NCBI RefSeq assembly: GCF_001720585.1
Contig: NZ_MABH01000132.1
Location: 1-35,702, forward strand
DNA from: Cereibacter johrii
GTDB lineage: Bacteria; Pseudomonadota; Alphaproteobacteria; Rhodobacterales; Rhodobacteraceae
Length of the DNA stretch: 35,702 nt
Direction of reading: 5' to 3'
Part shown: piece after piece, positions 1 to 8,007 of the stretch
How positions within the stretch are numbered: the first letter of the stretch is position 1
Layout: each line of letters starts with the position of its first letter
Position numbers and translations under genes: made by a program
The notes under the pieces: generated by a model
Told to the model about the DNA's origin: nothing
Database searches by the model: none
The model's input: the letters and a program-made list of their open reading frames with translations, nothing else

Positions 1-17
1 GCGTGGTGGTCCACCAA

Positions 18-52
18 GGCGGCGCGCCCGGGGGCGATCCGGGAGCGCCGCC
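18..52 (-). terminator. Possible terminator hairpin after the TonB receptor gene
   Basis: GGCGGCGC at 18-25 is complementary to GCGCCGCC at 45-52, with an inner CCCGG/CCGGG pairing (27-31 with 39-43). The structure starts about 30 nt past the stop codon of the minus-strand receptor gene. On the minus strand it is followed by only a short TT, so it is a weak intrinsic terminator at best. Confidence 0.4.
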
Positions 53-81
53 TCAGGCCCGAGGACGGCCGGTGCGGCGGC

Positions 82-2229
82 TCACCAGGTGCGGCGCAGC
101 GTGGCGGTGACGGTGCGGCCCGGGTTGTAATAATCGGCCGTGCCGCGGCCCACGACATGCTGCTCGTCGAACAGGTTGCTCACATTGACGGACAGGCCGG
201 TGTTCTCGGCGATGTCGTAGCTGAAGGCCGCGTCGAAGAGCGTGGCGGCGTCGCTCTTGCCGGTCACGTTCGTCTCCGCGAACTGATAGCTGCCGATGTA
301 GCGGGCACCGAGGCCGAAGGTCATGTCGCCGCCGCGCGCCTGTCCCGGCAGGGTGTAGTTCACCCAGAGCGAGGCCATGCTTTTCGGCACATTGGCGAAC
401 TGGTTGCCCGAGACATCTGTGCCGCGCACCACCGCCCGCGTGAGCTCGGCATCCTGATAGGAATAGGCCGCGATCACGTCCCAGTTCTCGGCGATCTCGG
501 CCTTGCCCTCGATCTCGAAGCCGCGCACGCGCGTCTCGCCCACCACCTCGCGCACGATGGTGCCGTCGTCGAGAACGACCGGGATCGTCATGTCCTGCCG
601 GGTCAGGTCGAAGATCGCCGCCGACAGGAGCGCCCGGCTGCCCGCGGGCTGGTATTTCATGCCGATCTCATATTGCTCGCCGCGCTCGGGCTCGACCCCG
701 ATCGCGGGCGGCGCCACCGATTCCACATAGCTCGCATAGGCCGAGACCTCGTCGGTGACCTTGTAGGTCAGCGCACCGCGGATCGAGGTCTCCGAGAAAT
801 CGTCGCTGTCGTCGAAGGCCGTGCCCGACGAGGTGCCGCGGGACCGGAGGTCGAGCCAGTCGTGCCGCAGGCCCACGGTCGCCACCAGCCGGTCGGCGAA
901 GGACAGGTTCTGCTGCAGGAAGACCGACTTCGTCTTGTAGTCGCTCTTGCGTGTCTCGTAGGGCGAGAGGTTCGAGGGCACGCCGGTCGCGATCCCCGTC
1001 GCAATGTCGATGGTGCCTGCTGCGCCGTAGAACGAGGCCGAGGAGAGCGCCGCGTCGCGATATTCGACGCCCACGAGCGTGCTGCTGTCGGTGCTGCCGA
1101 AGCTCGTGTCATATTGCAGGATGGCGTTGCCGATCAGCTCTTCGGCCGTGCTGTCGGAGCCGAAATAGAAGCGCGAGAGCTCGGTGCCCACGCGGGAGGC
1201 CGAATCCGACAGGTAGATATAGCCGAAATCGTCGGTCAGGTCGCTGTAGCGCAGGTTCGCGGTCAGGCTCAGCCCGCCGCCGAAGTCGTGGCGCAGCATG
1301 GCCGTCAGCGTGTCGCGCTCGACATCATGGTCGTTGAAGTCGGCCTCGCCGAAGAAATCGCCGCGATCATACTCGCGGTCGAACGGATAGCCGCCGCTGT
1401 TCGGCGTGCCGTCGCGCTTCAGATGGTCATAGACGAGCGTGAGCGTGGTGGCCTCGGTCGGTGCCCAGGTGAGGCCACCCATCAGGAAGCCGTCGTCGTC
1501 GCGCGACGTGTCATAGTCGAGCGCGCTGTCCTTCACCTTGCCGGTGAAGCGATAGGCGAGCGTCCCCTGCTCGTTCAGCACGTCGCCCAGATCGAAGCCC
1601 AGCTCCTTGTGGTCGTTGGTGCCGATCTGGCCGTAGATCTCGCCGAAGCGGGTGAACTGCGGCACCTTGGTCACGAAGTTCACCGAGCCGCCCGGATCGG
1701 AGACACCGAAGAGGGTCGAGTTCGCGCCCTTCAGCACCTCGATCCGCTCGTAGGCATAGGGCTCTTCGCGCACGCCGCGCATCGAGCCCAGCGTCAGCCC
1801 GTCGCGGTAGGTCGAGGCCTGGAAGCCGCGGACGAGGAAATAGTCGTTGCGGTCGTCGCTGCCGTAATAGTCGGTGACGATGCCCGCGGAATATTGCAGC
1901 ACCTCCTCGGTGGTGGTGGCGGCGCGGGCGCGGATCTCGGCCTGGGTCACGACCGACACCGAGGCGGGCGTGTCGAGCAGGCTGGTCGCGACCTTGCCGC
2001 CGACCCAGAGCTCCTGCGCCACGACCGAATTGGCATCGTCGTCGGCCGCGGCGGCCGCATCCACGATGATGGGCGAGAGACGGAAGGCGCCCGCGGCCGC
2101 GTCGTCCGCCGCATCCTGGGCGCGCAGGCCCGTGGGCAAGGCCACCAGCGCCGAACCTCCGAGCAAGAGCGCCCTGAGGCAGGGGTGACGGAGGAGGGGG
2201 CGCGATCTGTCCGCGTGTCGGGGTTTCAT
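82..2229 (-). CDS. TonB-dependent siderophore (ferric-chelate) outer-membrane receptor
   Basis: A 715-residue outer-membrane receptor expected to import a ferric siderophore using TonB energy. A basic N-terminus and hydrophobic stretch ending in ALPTGLRAQ form a signal peptide. A TonB-box-like LSPIIVDA follows. The plug domain carries TPASVSVVT, a RGF segment and the hallmark ERIEVLKGANSTLFGVSDPGGSVNFVTK. The rest reads as a 22-strand beta-barrel with alternating aromatic residues and ends in ...RRTW, an aromatic C-terminal residue suited to BAM assembly. I chose the ATG at 2229 because the signal peptide starts there; a GTG 75 nt upstream only adds a Gly/Ser/Pro-rich stretch. The gene is divergent from an iron-type ABC importer, which fits siderophore uptake. 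The exact siderophore cannot be read from sequence. No TonB/ExbBD genes lie in the window. Confidence 0.9.
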   Translation of the reverse strand: MKPRHADRSRPLLRHPCLRALLLGGSALVALPTGLRAQDAADDAAAGAFRLSPIIVDAAAAADDDANSVVAQELWVGGKVATSLLDTPASVSVVTQAEIRARAATTTEEVLQYSAGIVTDYYGSDDRNDYFLVRGFQASTYRDGLTLGSMRGVREEPYAYERIEVLKGANSTLFGVSDPGGSVNFVTKVPQFTRFGEIYGQIGTNDHKELGFDLGDVLNEQGTLAYRFTGKVKDSALDYDTSRDDDGFLMGGLTWAPTEATTLTLVYDHLKRDGTPNSGGYPFDREYDRGDFFGEADFNDHDVERDTLTAMLRHDFGGGLSLTANLRYSDLTDDFGYIYLSDSASRVGTELSRFYFGSDSTAEELIGNAILQYDTSFGSTDSSTLVGVEYRDAALSSASFYGAAGTIDIATGIATGVPSNLSPYETRKSDYKTKSVFLQQNLSFADRLVATVGLRHDWLDLRSRGTSSGTAFDDSDDFSETSIRGALTYKVTDEVSAYASYVESVAPPAIGVEPERGEQYEIGMKYQPAGSRALLSAAIFDLTRQDMTIPVVLDDGTIVREVVGETRVRGFEIEGKAEIAENWDVIAAYSYQDAELTRAVVRGTDVSGNQFANVPKSMASLWVNYTLPGQARGGDMTFGLGARYIGSYQFAETNVTGKSDAATLFDAAFSYDIAENTGLSVNVSNLFDEQHVVGRGTADYYNPGRTVTATLRRTW

Positions 2230-2405
2230 GGGCGTTCCACTGGTTGAAGGTCTCTTCCCGCTGGCCCGACAGGCTGCCCCATCCGCTGGCTGTTCCCCCG
2301 GCACCGCCGGGGGCCGCCGCGCCCGGCACGGACGCGAGGGACCGCCCTGGCCCCTCGGGGCCGGTGCGATCGGCGGCAGCCCTAGCGGAGCGCCGGGGGG
2401 CCTGT

Positions 2406-2436
2406 ATTGTAGATTCCGACGGTTCTTGTCGGATTC
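2406..2436. promoter_or_regulatory. Inverted repeat and candidate -10 between the receptor and the iron ABC genes
   Basis: The 327-bp divergent intergenic region (2230-2556) contains TCCGAC (2415-2420) and GTCGGA (2428-2433), separated by 7 nt and extended by two further pairs across one mismatch (2412-2436). Directly next to it, 2406-2411 reads TACAAT on the minus strand, a good -10 for the receptor gene; no convincing -35 was seen. The palindrome would overlap the promoter core, as an operator does. It does not match the Irr, RirA or Fur boxes I know, so the regulator is unknown. The rest of the region shows nothing else I can name. Confidence 0.35.
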
Positions 2437-2556
2437 TCTGGAAACTTCGCCCTCGGTGCGAGTCCGGGCCTGAAATCCGGCCTCCCGCGCCTTGACGGAG
2501 GCGGGGCGGGATGGAAAGGCCGGCCCAACGCAGCTCCGTCCCGAGGGAGGTCCGAC

Positions 2557-3534
2557 ATGTCATCCATCCTCTTGCGCCCGCTCGTCCTGGCGCTTCTGGC
2601 CCTCGCGCCCGCTGCGGCGGCACAGGACTTCCCGCTGGCCATCGACCATGCCTTCGGCCGCACCGTGATCCCCGAGCGCCCCGTCCGGGTGGCCACGGTC
2701 GCCTGGGCCAATCACGAGGTGCCGCTCGCGCTCGGCGTGGTGCCGGTGGGCTTTGCCCGCGCCAACTTCGGCGACGACGACGGGGACGGGCTGCTGCCCT
2801 GGGTCGCCGAACGGCTGGAGGAACTGGGCGCCGAGGCGCCGGCGCTCTTCGACGAGGGCGACGGGATCGACTTCGAGGCGGTGGCGGCGAGCGCCCCCGA
2901 CGTGATCCTCGCCGCCTATTCCGGCCTCAGCCGCGCCGATTACGAGACGCTGAGCGAGATCGCCCCGGTGGTGCCCTATCGCGAGGCGCCCTGGGCCACC
3001 GACTGGCGCGAGATGATCCGGCTGAACGGCGCGGCGCTGGGGATGGCCGCCGAGGGCGAGGCGCTCATCGGGCGCATCGAGGGCGAGATCGCCGAAACCG
3101 TGGCCCGCCATCCCGAGATCCGCGGCAGGACGGCGATGTTCGCCACCCATCTCGACATCCGCGATCTGAGCGTGATCCGCTTCTATTCCGCGACCGACAC
3201 GCGGGTGAAGTTCTTCGAGGATCTGGGCCTCGTGACGCCCGAGAGCGTGCGCGAAGCCTCGTCCGGCGGGGCCTATGCCGCCGAGGCCAGCGCCGAGCGG
3301 ATCGACCGGTTCGACGATGTCGACATTCTCGTGACCTATGGCGGCGAGCCGCTGCGCGAGCGGGTGTCGCAGAACCCGCTCACCTCGCGGATGAAGGCGG
3401 TGTCGCAAGGGGCGCTCGTGCTGCTCGGCAACGATCCGGTGGGCACGGCCGCCAATCCCACGCCGCTCTCGATCTCCTGGGTGCTCGAGGATTATGTCGG
3501 GCGGCTGGCCGAAGCCGCGCGCCGGGTGCCATGA
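2557..3534 (+). CDS. Periplasmic iron-siderophore ABC substrate-binding protein (FecB-like)
   Basis: A 325-residue class III (helical-backbone) binding protein that should capture a ferric chelate in the periplasm and hand it to the permeases encoded next. A Sec signal peptide ending ...APAAAA precedes QDFPLAIDHAFGRTVIPERPVRVATV, the usual start of the FecB/FhuD fold. ASAPDVILAAYSGLS (roughly residues 110-125) matches the 'P DLI' segment of the family. There is no lipobox Cys, so it is probably soluble. The start is fixed by a GGGAGG Shine-Dalgarno at 2543-2548. Its stop overlaps the next ATG (ATGA), so translation is coupled. It is the first gene of a four-gene operon divergent from the TonB-dependent receptor. 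Confidence 0.88.
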   Translation: MSSILLRPLVLALLALAPAAAAQDFPLAIDHAFGRTVIPERPVRVATVAWANHEVPLALGVVPVGFARANFGDDDGDGLLPWVAERLEELGAEAPALFDEGDGIDFEAVAASAPDVILAAYSGLSRADYETLSEIAPVVPYREAPWATDWREMIRLNGAALGMAAEGEALIGRIEGEIAETVARHPEIRGRTAMFATHLDIRDLSVIRFYSATDTRVKFFEDLGLVTPESVREASSGGAYAAEASAERIDRFDDVDILVTYGGEPLRERVSQNPLTSRMKAVSQGALVLLGNDPVGTAANPTPLSISWVLEDYVGRLAEAARRVP

Positions 3535-4721
3535 TCCGGCCCCTCCCCAGTCCTGACGCTCCAGCGGGGGGAAATCTTTCCTGCGCCCAGACCCCGCGCG
3601 CGGAGCGGGGCGCGGAAGCCGGGGATCCGCCTTCCGCGTCCGTGCCGTGCCGTATCGATGCGGACGGACCCCTGTCCCGCGCATCGGCACGGGGCAGGGG
3701 GGCGGGCACTGCGCCTTCGCTCCGGCGGCCGGCGCGCCTTCGCTGGGCGGGGCTCACCCTGCTTCTCGCGGCACTGGCGGTGGCGGCGGCGCTTTCGGTG
3801 GGGGTGGGCACGCGCGAGGTCGGCTGGGCCGACATCGCGGGCGGGCTCGCCGGGCGGACCTCCACCATCGGCGAGGCGGTGGTCGCGGTGCGGGTGCCGC
3901 GCACGATCCTCGCAGCACTGGCGGGCGCGGCGCTGGGGCTGGCCGGCGCCGTCATGCAGGGCGTGACGCGCAGCCCGCTCGCCGATCCGGGCATCCTCGG
4001 CGTCAATGCGGGCGCTGCCATGGCGGTGGTGGTGGGCATGGCCTGGTTCGGGATCGAGACCCTCTCGGCCTATCTCGGCACGGCGATCCTCGGCGCCAGC
4101 GGCGCGGCGGCCCTCGTCTATACGATGGGCTCGCTCGGGCGCGGCGGGGCCACGCCGCTCAAGCTGGCGCTGGCCGGAGCCGCCACCTCGATCGCCGTCT
4201 CCTCGCTCACCATGGCGATCCTGCTGCCGCGCAACGACATCGCGGGCAGCGTGCAGGCCTGGCAGGTGGGGGGCGTGGGCGGTGCCACGCCCGACGCGAT
4301 CCTGGCCCTCATGCCCGTCCTGCTTGCGGGGCTGGCGGTGAGCCTCCTCTCCGCGCGCACCCTGAACATCCTCGCCCTCGGCGACGATACGGCGGCGGGC
4401 CTCGGCCTCTCCGTCGCGCGGAGCCGCCTCGTCGCGGCCGCGGGGGCGGTTCTCCTCTGCGGGGCCGTCACGGCGATCTGCGGACCCATCGGCTTCGTGG
4501 GCCTCGTCGTGCCGCATCTCTGCCGTCTCCTCTGCGGTGTCGATCATCGCTGGCTGCTGCCCTTCTCGGCTCTGGGAGGCGCGCTTCTGCTGATGCTCGC
4601 CGACGTGCTGGGCCGGATCCTCGCCCGTCCGGGAGAGCTCGACGTGGGCATCGTGACGGCCTTCGTGGGCGCGCCGGTCTTCATCTGGATCGTGCGGCAA
4701 CGGAGGATCCGCGAGCTGTGA
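3531..4721 (+). CDS. FecCD-family iron-siderophore ABC permease, first subunit
   Basis: A 396-residue inner-membrane permease of the FecCD/BtuC family. The conserved body begins near residue 75 (LTLLLAALAVAAALSVGVGTREVGW). It includes VRVPRTILAALAGAALGLAGAVMQGVTRSPLADPGILGVNAGA, the family's most recognisable segment, and IGFVGLVVPHLCRLLCGVDHR near the C-terminus, the cytoplasmic loop that contacts the ATPase. The ATG at 3531 overlaps the preceding stop, which favours it. However, it adds about 75 low-complexity residues that homologues of about 320-350 residues lack. An in-frame GTG at 3642 is an alternative start. Two strong hairpins lie within this extension at RNA level. The gene ends in a GTGA overlap with the second permease. 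Confidence 0.85.
   Translation: MIRPLPSPDAPAGGNLSCAQTPRAERGAEAGDPPSASVPCRIDADGPLSRASARGRGAGTAPSLRRPARLRWAGLTLLLAALAVAAALSVGVGTREVGWADIAGGLAGRTSTIGEAVVAVRVPRTILAALAGAALGLAGAVMQGVTRSPLADPGILGVNAGAAMAVVVGMAWFGIETLSAYLGTAILGASGAAALVYTMGSLGRGGATPLKLALAGAATSIAVSSLTMAILLPRNDIAGSVQAWQVGGVGGATPDAILALMPVLLAGLAVSLLSARTLNILALGDDTAAGLGLSVARSRLVAAAGAVLLCGAVTAICGPIGFVGLVVPHLCRLLCGVDHRWLLPFSALGGALLLMLADVLGRILARPGELDVGIVTAFVGAPVFIWIVRQRRIREL
3592..3700 (+). other. Two RNA hairpins at the binding-protein/permease junction
   Basis: Hairpin A pairs CCCCGC (3592-3597) with GCGGGG (3605-3610) around a 7-nt loop. Hairpin B pairs 3669-3679 with 3690-3700: 11 bp with one T-G wobble and a 10-nt loop. Stem-loops just after a binding-protein gene are known in ABC operons, where they stabilise the upstream mRNA and lower permease output. 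Here they fall inside the apparent N-terminal extension of the permease ORF. No U-run follows either, so they are unlikely to be simple terminators. Confidence 0.5.
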
Positions 4722-5758
4722 CCACCGAACCTTCTCTCGTCGCCGAGGTCGCGGCCCACCGGCGCCGCCGCCTGCGCCGGGGCGCGGCCCTCGTGCTCGT
4801 CCTATCCCTCCTGATCCTCGCGGCCGTGGCGCTGACGCTCTCGGTCGGCTCCACGCCGGTGGCGCCGCTCGACGTGCTCCGTGTGCTGGCCGGGCAGGAG
4901 GTGCCGGGCGCCTCCTTCACCGTGGAGCGGCTGCGGCTGCCGCGCGCGGTGCTGTCCCTTCTGGCCGGCCTCTGCTTCGGGCTTGGCGGCGCCGCCTGCC
5001 AGACCCTGCTCCGCAGCCCGCTCGCCAGCCCCGACATCATCGGCATCTCGGCGGGCAGCGGGGCCGCCGCCGTCTTCACCATCGTCGTCCTCGGCTGGAG
5101 CGGGCCTGCCGTCTCGGTCGCGGCCATCCTCTGCGGGCTCGCCACCGCGCTCGCGATCTATCTCCTGGCCTGGCGCGACGGGGTGGCGGGCGCGCGGCTG
5201 ATCCTCGTGGGGATCGGGATCTCGGCCATGCTGCAGAGCGTGACCGCCTATCTCCTCCTGCGCGCCCCGGACTGGAGCCTGCAGGAGGCGATGCGCTGGA
5301 TGACGGGCAGCGTGAACGGCGCCCGGCTGTCGGATGCACCGCCCCTCCTGCTGGCGCTCGCCCTGTTCGGGACCCTGCTCCTTTGCCAGAGCCGCAATCT
5401 CGAGACCTTGCGGCTCGGCGACGACAAGGCGGCGGCGCTCGGCGTGCGGATCGCGCGGACGCGGCTTCTGATCCTCGTGGGCGTGGTCGGGCTGATCGCG
5501 GTGGCGACCGCCGTCGCGGGCCCCATTGCCTTCGTGGCATTCCTCGCGGGCCCGATCGCCGCGCGTCTCGGGATGCCGGGCCGGCCGATCCTGCTGCCGG
5601 CCGCGCTGATCGGCGCGCTCCTCGTGCTGCTGGCCGATTTCGCGGGGCAGGTCCTTCTGCCCGGCCGCTATCCGGTCGGGATCGTCACCGGCGCCGTCGG
5701 CGCGCCCTATCTCATCTATCTCATCGTCCGGGTGAACCGGGCCGGAGGCACCATATGA
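4718..5758 (+). CDS. FecCD-family iron-siderophore ABC permease, second subunit
   Basis: A 346-residue polytopic permease, partner of the previous one. It starts with a GTG whose last two bases belong to the upstream TGA, with GGAGG at 4702-4706 upstream. An arginine-rich cytoplasmic N-terminus (HRRRRLRRG) precedes the first membrane helix. The family signature is RLRLPRAVLSLLAGLCFGLGGAACQTLLRSPLASPDIIGISAGSGAA in the first third. AGPIAFVAFLAGPIAARLGMPGR is the ATPase-coupling region, and PVGIVTGAVGAPYLIYLIVR the terminal helix. Length and motifs are normal for the family. It would form a heterodimeric channel with the first permease. It overlaps the ATPase gene by ATGA. Confidence 0.88.
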   Translation: MTTEPSLVAEVAAHRRRRLRRGAALVLVLSLLILAAVALTLSVGSTPVAPLDVLRVLAGQEVPGASFTVERLRLPRAVLSLLAGLCFGLGGAACQTLLRSPLASPDIIGISAGSGAAAVFTIVVLGWSGPAVSVAAILCGLATALAIYLLAWRDGVAGARLILVGIGISAMLQSVTAYLLLRAPDWSLQEAMRWMTGSVNGARLSDAPPLLLALALFGTLLLCQSRNLETLRLGDDKAAALGVRIARTRLLILVGVVGLIAVATAVAGPIAFVAFLAGPIAARLGMPGRPILLPAALIGALLVLLADFAGQVLLPGRYPVGIVTGAVGAPYLIYLIVRVNRAGGTI

Positions 5759-6555
5759 CCGGAAATGCGCTGGTGGTCAGGGAGCTTGCCGCAGGCTACG
5801 GCGACCGGACGGTGCTGCGCGGGCTCGATCTCGCGGTGGCGCCCGGGCGGATCACCGCCATCGTCGGGGCGAATGCCTGCGGCAAGTCCACGCTCCTGCG
5901 GACGCTGTCGCGGCTCCTCTCGCCTGCCGAAGGGCAGGTGCTGCTCGACGGCCGCTCGGTCCATCGCATCCCCCCGCGCGAGCTTGCCCGCCGGATGGGT
6001 CTCCTGCCGCAGTCGCCGGTGGCGCCCGACGGTATCACCGTGCTCGATCTGGTGAGCCGCGGCCGCCACCCGCATCAGGGGCTCTTCTCGCGCTGGAGCG
6101 CCGCCGACGATGCGGCGGTCGCGGCCGCGCTCGAAGCCACGGGCACCGTGGATCTGGCCGAGCGCGCGGTGGACGAGCTGTCGGGCGGGCAGCGCCAGCG
6201 GGTCTGGATCGCCGTCGCGCTGGCGCAGGAGACGGGGATCCTGCTCCTCGACGAGCCCACCACCTTTCTCGACATCGCCCATCAGATCGAGGTGCTCGAC
6301 CTGCTCACCGATCTGAACCGCAGGCAGGAGACCACCATCGTCATGGTGCTGCACGACCTGAACCTTGCCGCCCGCTATGCCGACGCGCTGGTGGCGATGG
6401 CCGGAGGCCGCATCCATGCCAGCGGTCCGCCCGAGACGGTCCTGACCGAAGAGATGGTGCAGGCGGTCTTCGGGCTGCCCTGCCGGACGCTCACCGATCC
6501 GGTGAGCGGCCGGCCGATGATGCTGCCGATCGGACGCCACCGCACCGGCGGCTGA
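5755..6555 (+). CDS. Iron-siderophore ABC transporter ATP-binding protein (FecE-like)
   Basis: A 266-residue ATPase that powers the importer from the cytoplasmic side. Visible motifs are Walker A GANACGKS (38-45), the Q-loop near LPQSPVAPDGITVLDLVSRGR, signature LSGGQ (142-146), Walker B ILLLDEP (162-168) and the switch histidine in VLHDLN (His200). The spacing and the GRHPHQGLF stretch are typical of the FecE/FhuC/BtuD subfamily. Translation is coupled to the permease by the ATGA overlap. It is the last gene of the operon; a GC-rich hairpin begins about 25 nt after the stop. Confidence 0.92.
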   Translation: MTGNALVVRELAAGYGDRTVLRGLDLAVAPGRITAIVGANACGKSTLLRTLSRLLSPAEGQVLLDGRSVHRIPPRELARRMGLLPQSPVAPDGITVLDLVSRGRHPHQGLFSRWSAADDAAVAAALEATGTVDLAERAVDELSGGQRQRVWIAVALAQETGILLLDEPTTFLDIAHQIEVLDLLTDLNRRQETTIVMVLHDLNLAARYADALVAMAGGRIHASGPPETVLTEEMVQAVFGLPCRTLTDPVSGRPMMLPIGRHRTGG

Positions 6556-6580
6556 GACGGAAGGGACGCCCGAGCGGAGC

Positions 6581-6600
6581 GGCGCCTCCGCCGGAGCGCC
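6581..6600 (+). terminator. Possible terminator hairpin after the iron-uptake operon
   Basis: GGCGC and TCC (6581-6589, with one bulged C) pair with GGAGCGCC (6593-6600) around a 3-nt loop, 26 nt past the ATPase stop codon. There is no U-tract, so termination would be inefficient or Rho-assisted. Confidence 0.35.
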
Positions 6601-6677
6601 CTGATCGCAAGGCCCATGGGGCTGCGCGTTGGCGAGGCGCCGAAGAGGCTCCGGGGGCTGGCTGCGGCTCGGGCTCG

Positions 6678-6860
6678 GTAGGCGAGGCGGTAGATCGCCT
6701 CGATCTCGGCCACGCTCAGGTCGGGCGGGTTCCAGTCGATCAGGCGGCGGATGCCATGCGCCTCCGCAGCCATGACCGGCAGGTCCTCGGGCGGCACGCC
6801 ATGCGCCCGGAGCCGCATGTCGAGCCCGAGTCCGGCGCAGGTGCTCGAGACCATCCGCAC
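6678..6860 (-). pseudogene. C-terminal remnant of an iron-containing alcohol dehydrogenase
   Basis: About 50 residues on the minus strand read as the C-terminal end of group III iron-dependent alcohol dehydrogenases: a GLDMRLRAHGVPPEDLP segment, then an MAAEAHGIRRLIDWNPP segment, then LSVAEIEAIYRLAY. In the family this region reads roughly 'G-I-x-x-RL-x-E-x-GV-x-x-EDLP-x-LA ... NPR-x-LT-x-x-DI-x-x-IL'. The rest of the roughly 380-residue enzyme, including the metal-binding histidines, is absent. Upstream, the same frame closes with a stop at about 6894-6896 after unrelated codons. Downstream it reads on past where the protein should end, without its native stop. Both ends are therefore broken and no product is expected. 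It lies alone in a 640-bp intergenic region. Confidence 0.6.
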
Positions 6861-7197
6861 CGGGCACCGGATTCTCGAAAATGCCTGGCATCTTCAATGG
6901 CAGGGGAGAAGGGATTGCTTCGCCCTGCATTTTACAAATCCTCCGACTTGCCGCGAGAACCGGTCTGAACCGCTCCACCGAAGCGCCCGGTCCAGCCCAG
7001 TATCTCGACGGACTGTCAGAGCGGCCATCGGGCGCGGGGCAGGGTGCCTCCGCCCGGTGCTCCATGCGACGCCGTGCGGCGGCCAAGCGGATCCGTTTCC
7101 GAAGTCCTCTTGCCTTTCCGGCAGAGGGGCGGTTGTCATTCCGCGCCGCAGCGGCAGAATGGCCCGGAACCGCCTTCCTCCGACGCAGGCCCCGCTC
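6861..7197. other. Non-coding stretch between the dehydrogenase remnant and the DUF218 gene
   Basis: I see no credible gene here. The base composition is less GC-rich around 6870-6960 than in the neighbouring genes. AAAATGC (6878-6884) and GCATTTT (6927-6933) are complementary, and CCTG/CAGG pairs lie inside them, so an extended stem is possible. I could not define a convincing promoter or small RNA. The segment may be degraded sequence from the same event that left the dehydrogenase fragment. Confidence 0.3.
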
Positions 7198-8001
7198 ATG
7201 GACACGATCTTCTTCATTGCCTCCAAGCTTATCTGGATGCTGGTTCGGCCCGAGACGCTGCTCGTCCTTGCCGTGGCGGCGGGGCTCGCAGCCCTCGTCC
7301 TGCGCCGTCTGCGTCTGGCGGCGGCGCTGCTCCTGTCGAGCTGTCTGGCGTTCCTCGCGGTGGGCGCGCTTCCGCTGTCGCATCTGGCCCTCGCCTCGCT
7401 CGAGCGGGTCTGGCCCGCCGATCCGCCGGTGGGAGAGGTGGCGGGCATCATCCTCCTCGGCGGCGGCGAGGATGCGGCCGCGGCGCGGAAGTGGCGGCGG
7501 CCCGCCGTGACCGACGCGGGAGATCGCTATCTCGCGACCATCGACCTCGCGCGGCGCCATCCGGAGGCGCGCGTTCTGTTCACCGGGGGCAGCGGGCGCC
7601 TGTTCGGGGCCGAGATTTCCGAGGCCCGCATCGCACGCGAGATCCTCGTCTCGGCGGGCATCGATCCGGCCCGGCTGATCCTCGAGGGAGACTCGCGCAA
7701 CACGGCCGAGAATGCGCGCTTCGCCCGCGCCCTCGTGGCGGATCAGGGACAGGGCAGCTGGCTCCTCGTCACCTCGGCCTTCCACATGCCGCGCGCCGTC
7801 GAGACCTTCTGCGCGGCCGGCTGGCAGGATCTGGTGCCCTGGCCCACCGACTATCGCACGGCCAACCTGCGCGACGGGATCGGCTGGGATCTGTCGCGCA
7901 ATCTCGATCTGCTGAATGTGGCCGTGCGGGAATGGATCGGGATCCTGGCCTACCGGAGCACGGGCCGGGCTGTGGCCGCCGACTGCACGCGGGGCGGCTG
8001 A
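7198..8001 (+). CDS. DUF218/YdcF-ElyC family membrane protein
   Basis: A 267-residue inner-membrane protein. Two hydrophobic segments lie near the N-terminus (PETLLVLAVAAGLAALVL and LAAALLLSSCLAFLAVGALP). The DUF218 domain follows, with GIILLGGG, VLFTGGSGRL, LILEGDSRNTAENARFA and LLVTSAFHMPRAV, which together form the family's diagnostic motif set. ElyC/SanA/YdcF members are linked to envelope and peptidoglycan homeostasis, but their reaction is not well defined and none is claimed here. An in-frame ATG at 7159 would add 13 residues. The ATG at 7198 puts the first helix at the usual distance, but neither start has a strong Shine-Dalgarno. The gene is convergent with the EAL gene, with 6 bp between stops. 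Confidence 0.8.
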   Translation: MDTIFFIASKLIWMLVRPETLLVLAVAAGLAALVLRRLRLAAALLLSSCLAFLAVGALPLSHLALASLERVWPADPPVGEVAGIILLGGGEDAAAARKWRRPAVTDAGDRYLATIDLARRHPEARVLFTGGSGRLFGAEISEARIAREILVSAGIDPARLILEGDSRNTAENARFARALVADQGQGSWLLVTSAFHMPRAVETFCAAGWQDLVPWPTDYRTANLRDGIGWDLSRNLDLLNVAVREWIGILAYRSTGRAVAADCTRGG

Positions 8002-8007
8002 CGCGCC

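Noticed and set aside
4-16. A 13-bp palindrome (TGGTGG-T-CCACCA) at the window edge
   Set aside because: The 1-nt centre cannot form a hairpin, and the site is next to the window edge with no gene context to judge it.
157-2247. A 696-codon open frame on the plus strand opposite the TonB receptor
   Set aside because: It has no family motif and lies antisense to a protein with clear plug and barrel hallmarks; long antisense frames are expected at this GC content.
2230-2510. A possible second cobalamin riboswitch upstream of the TonB receptor (a GCCAGCGGGAAGAGACC-like stretch on the minus strand)
   Set aside because: The AAAGGGAA, AACTG and B12-box elements do not appear in order, unlike at 19084-19256.
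3647-5758. A single 703-residue fused double permease
   Set aside because: The first part of that frame is a shadow of the first permease in another frame; the real second permease starts at the GTG at 4718 that overlaps the stop.
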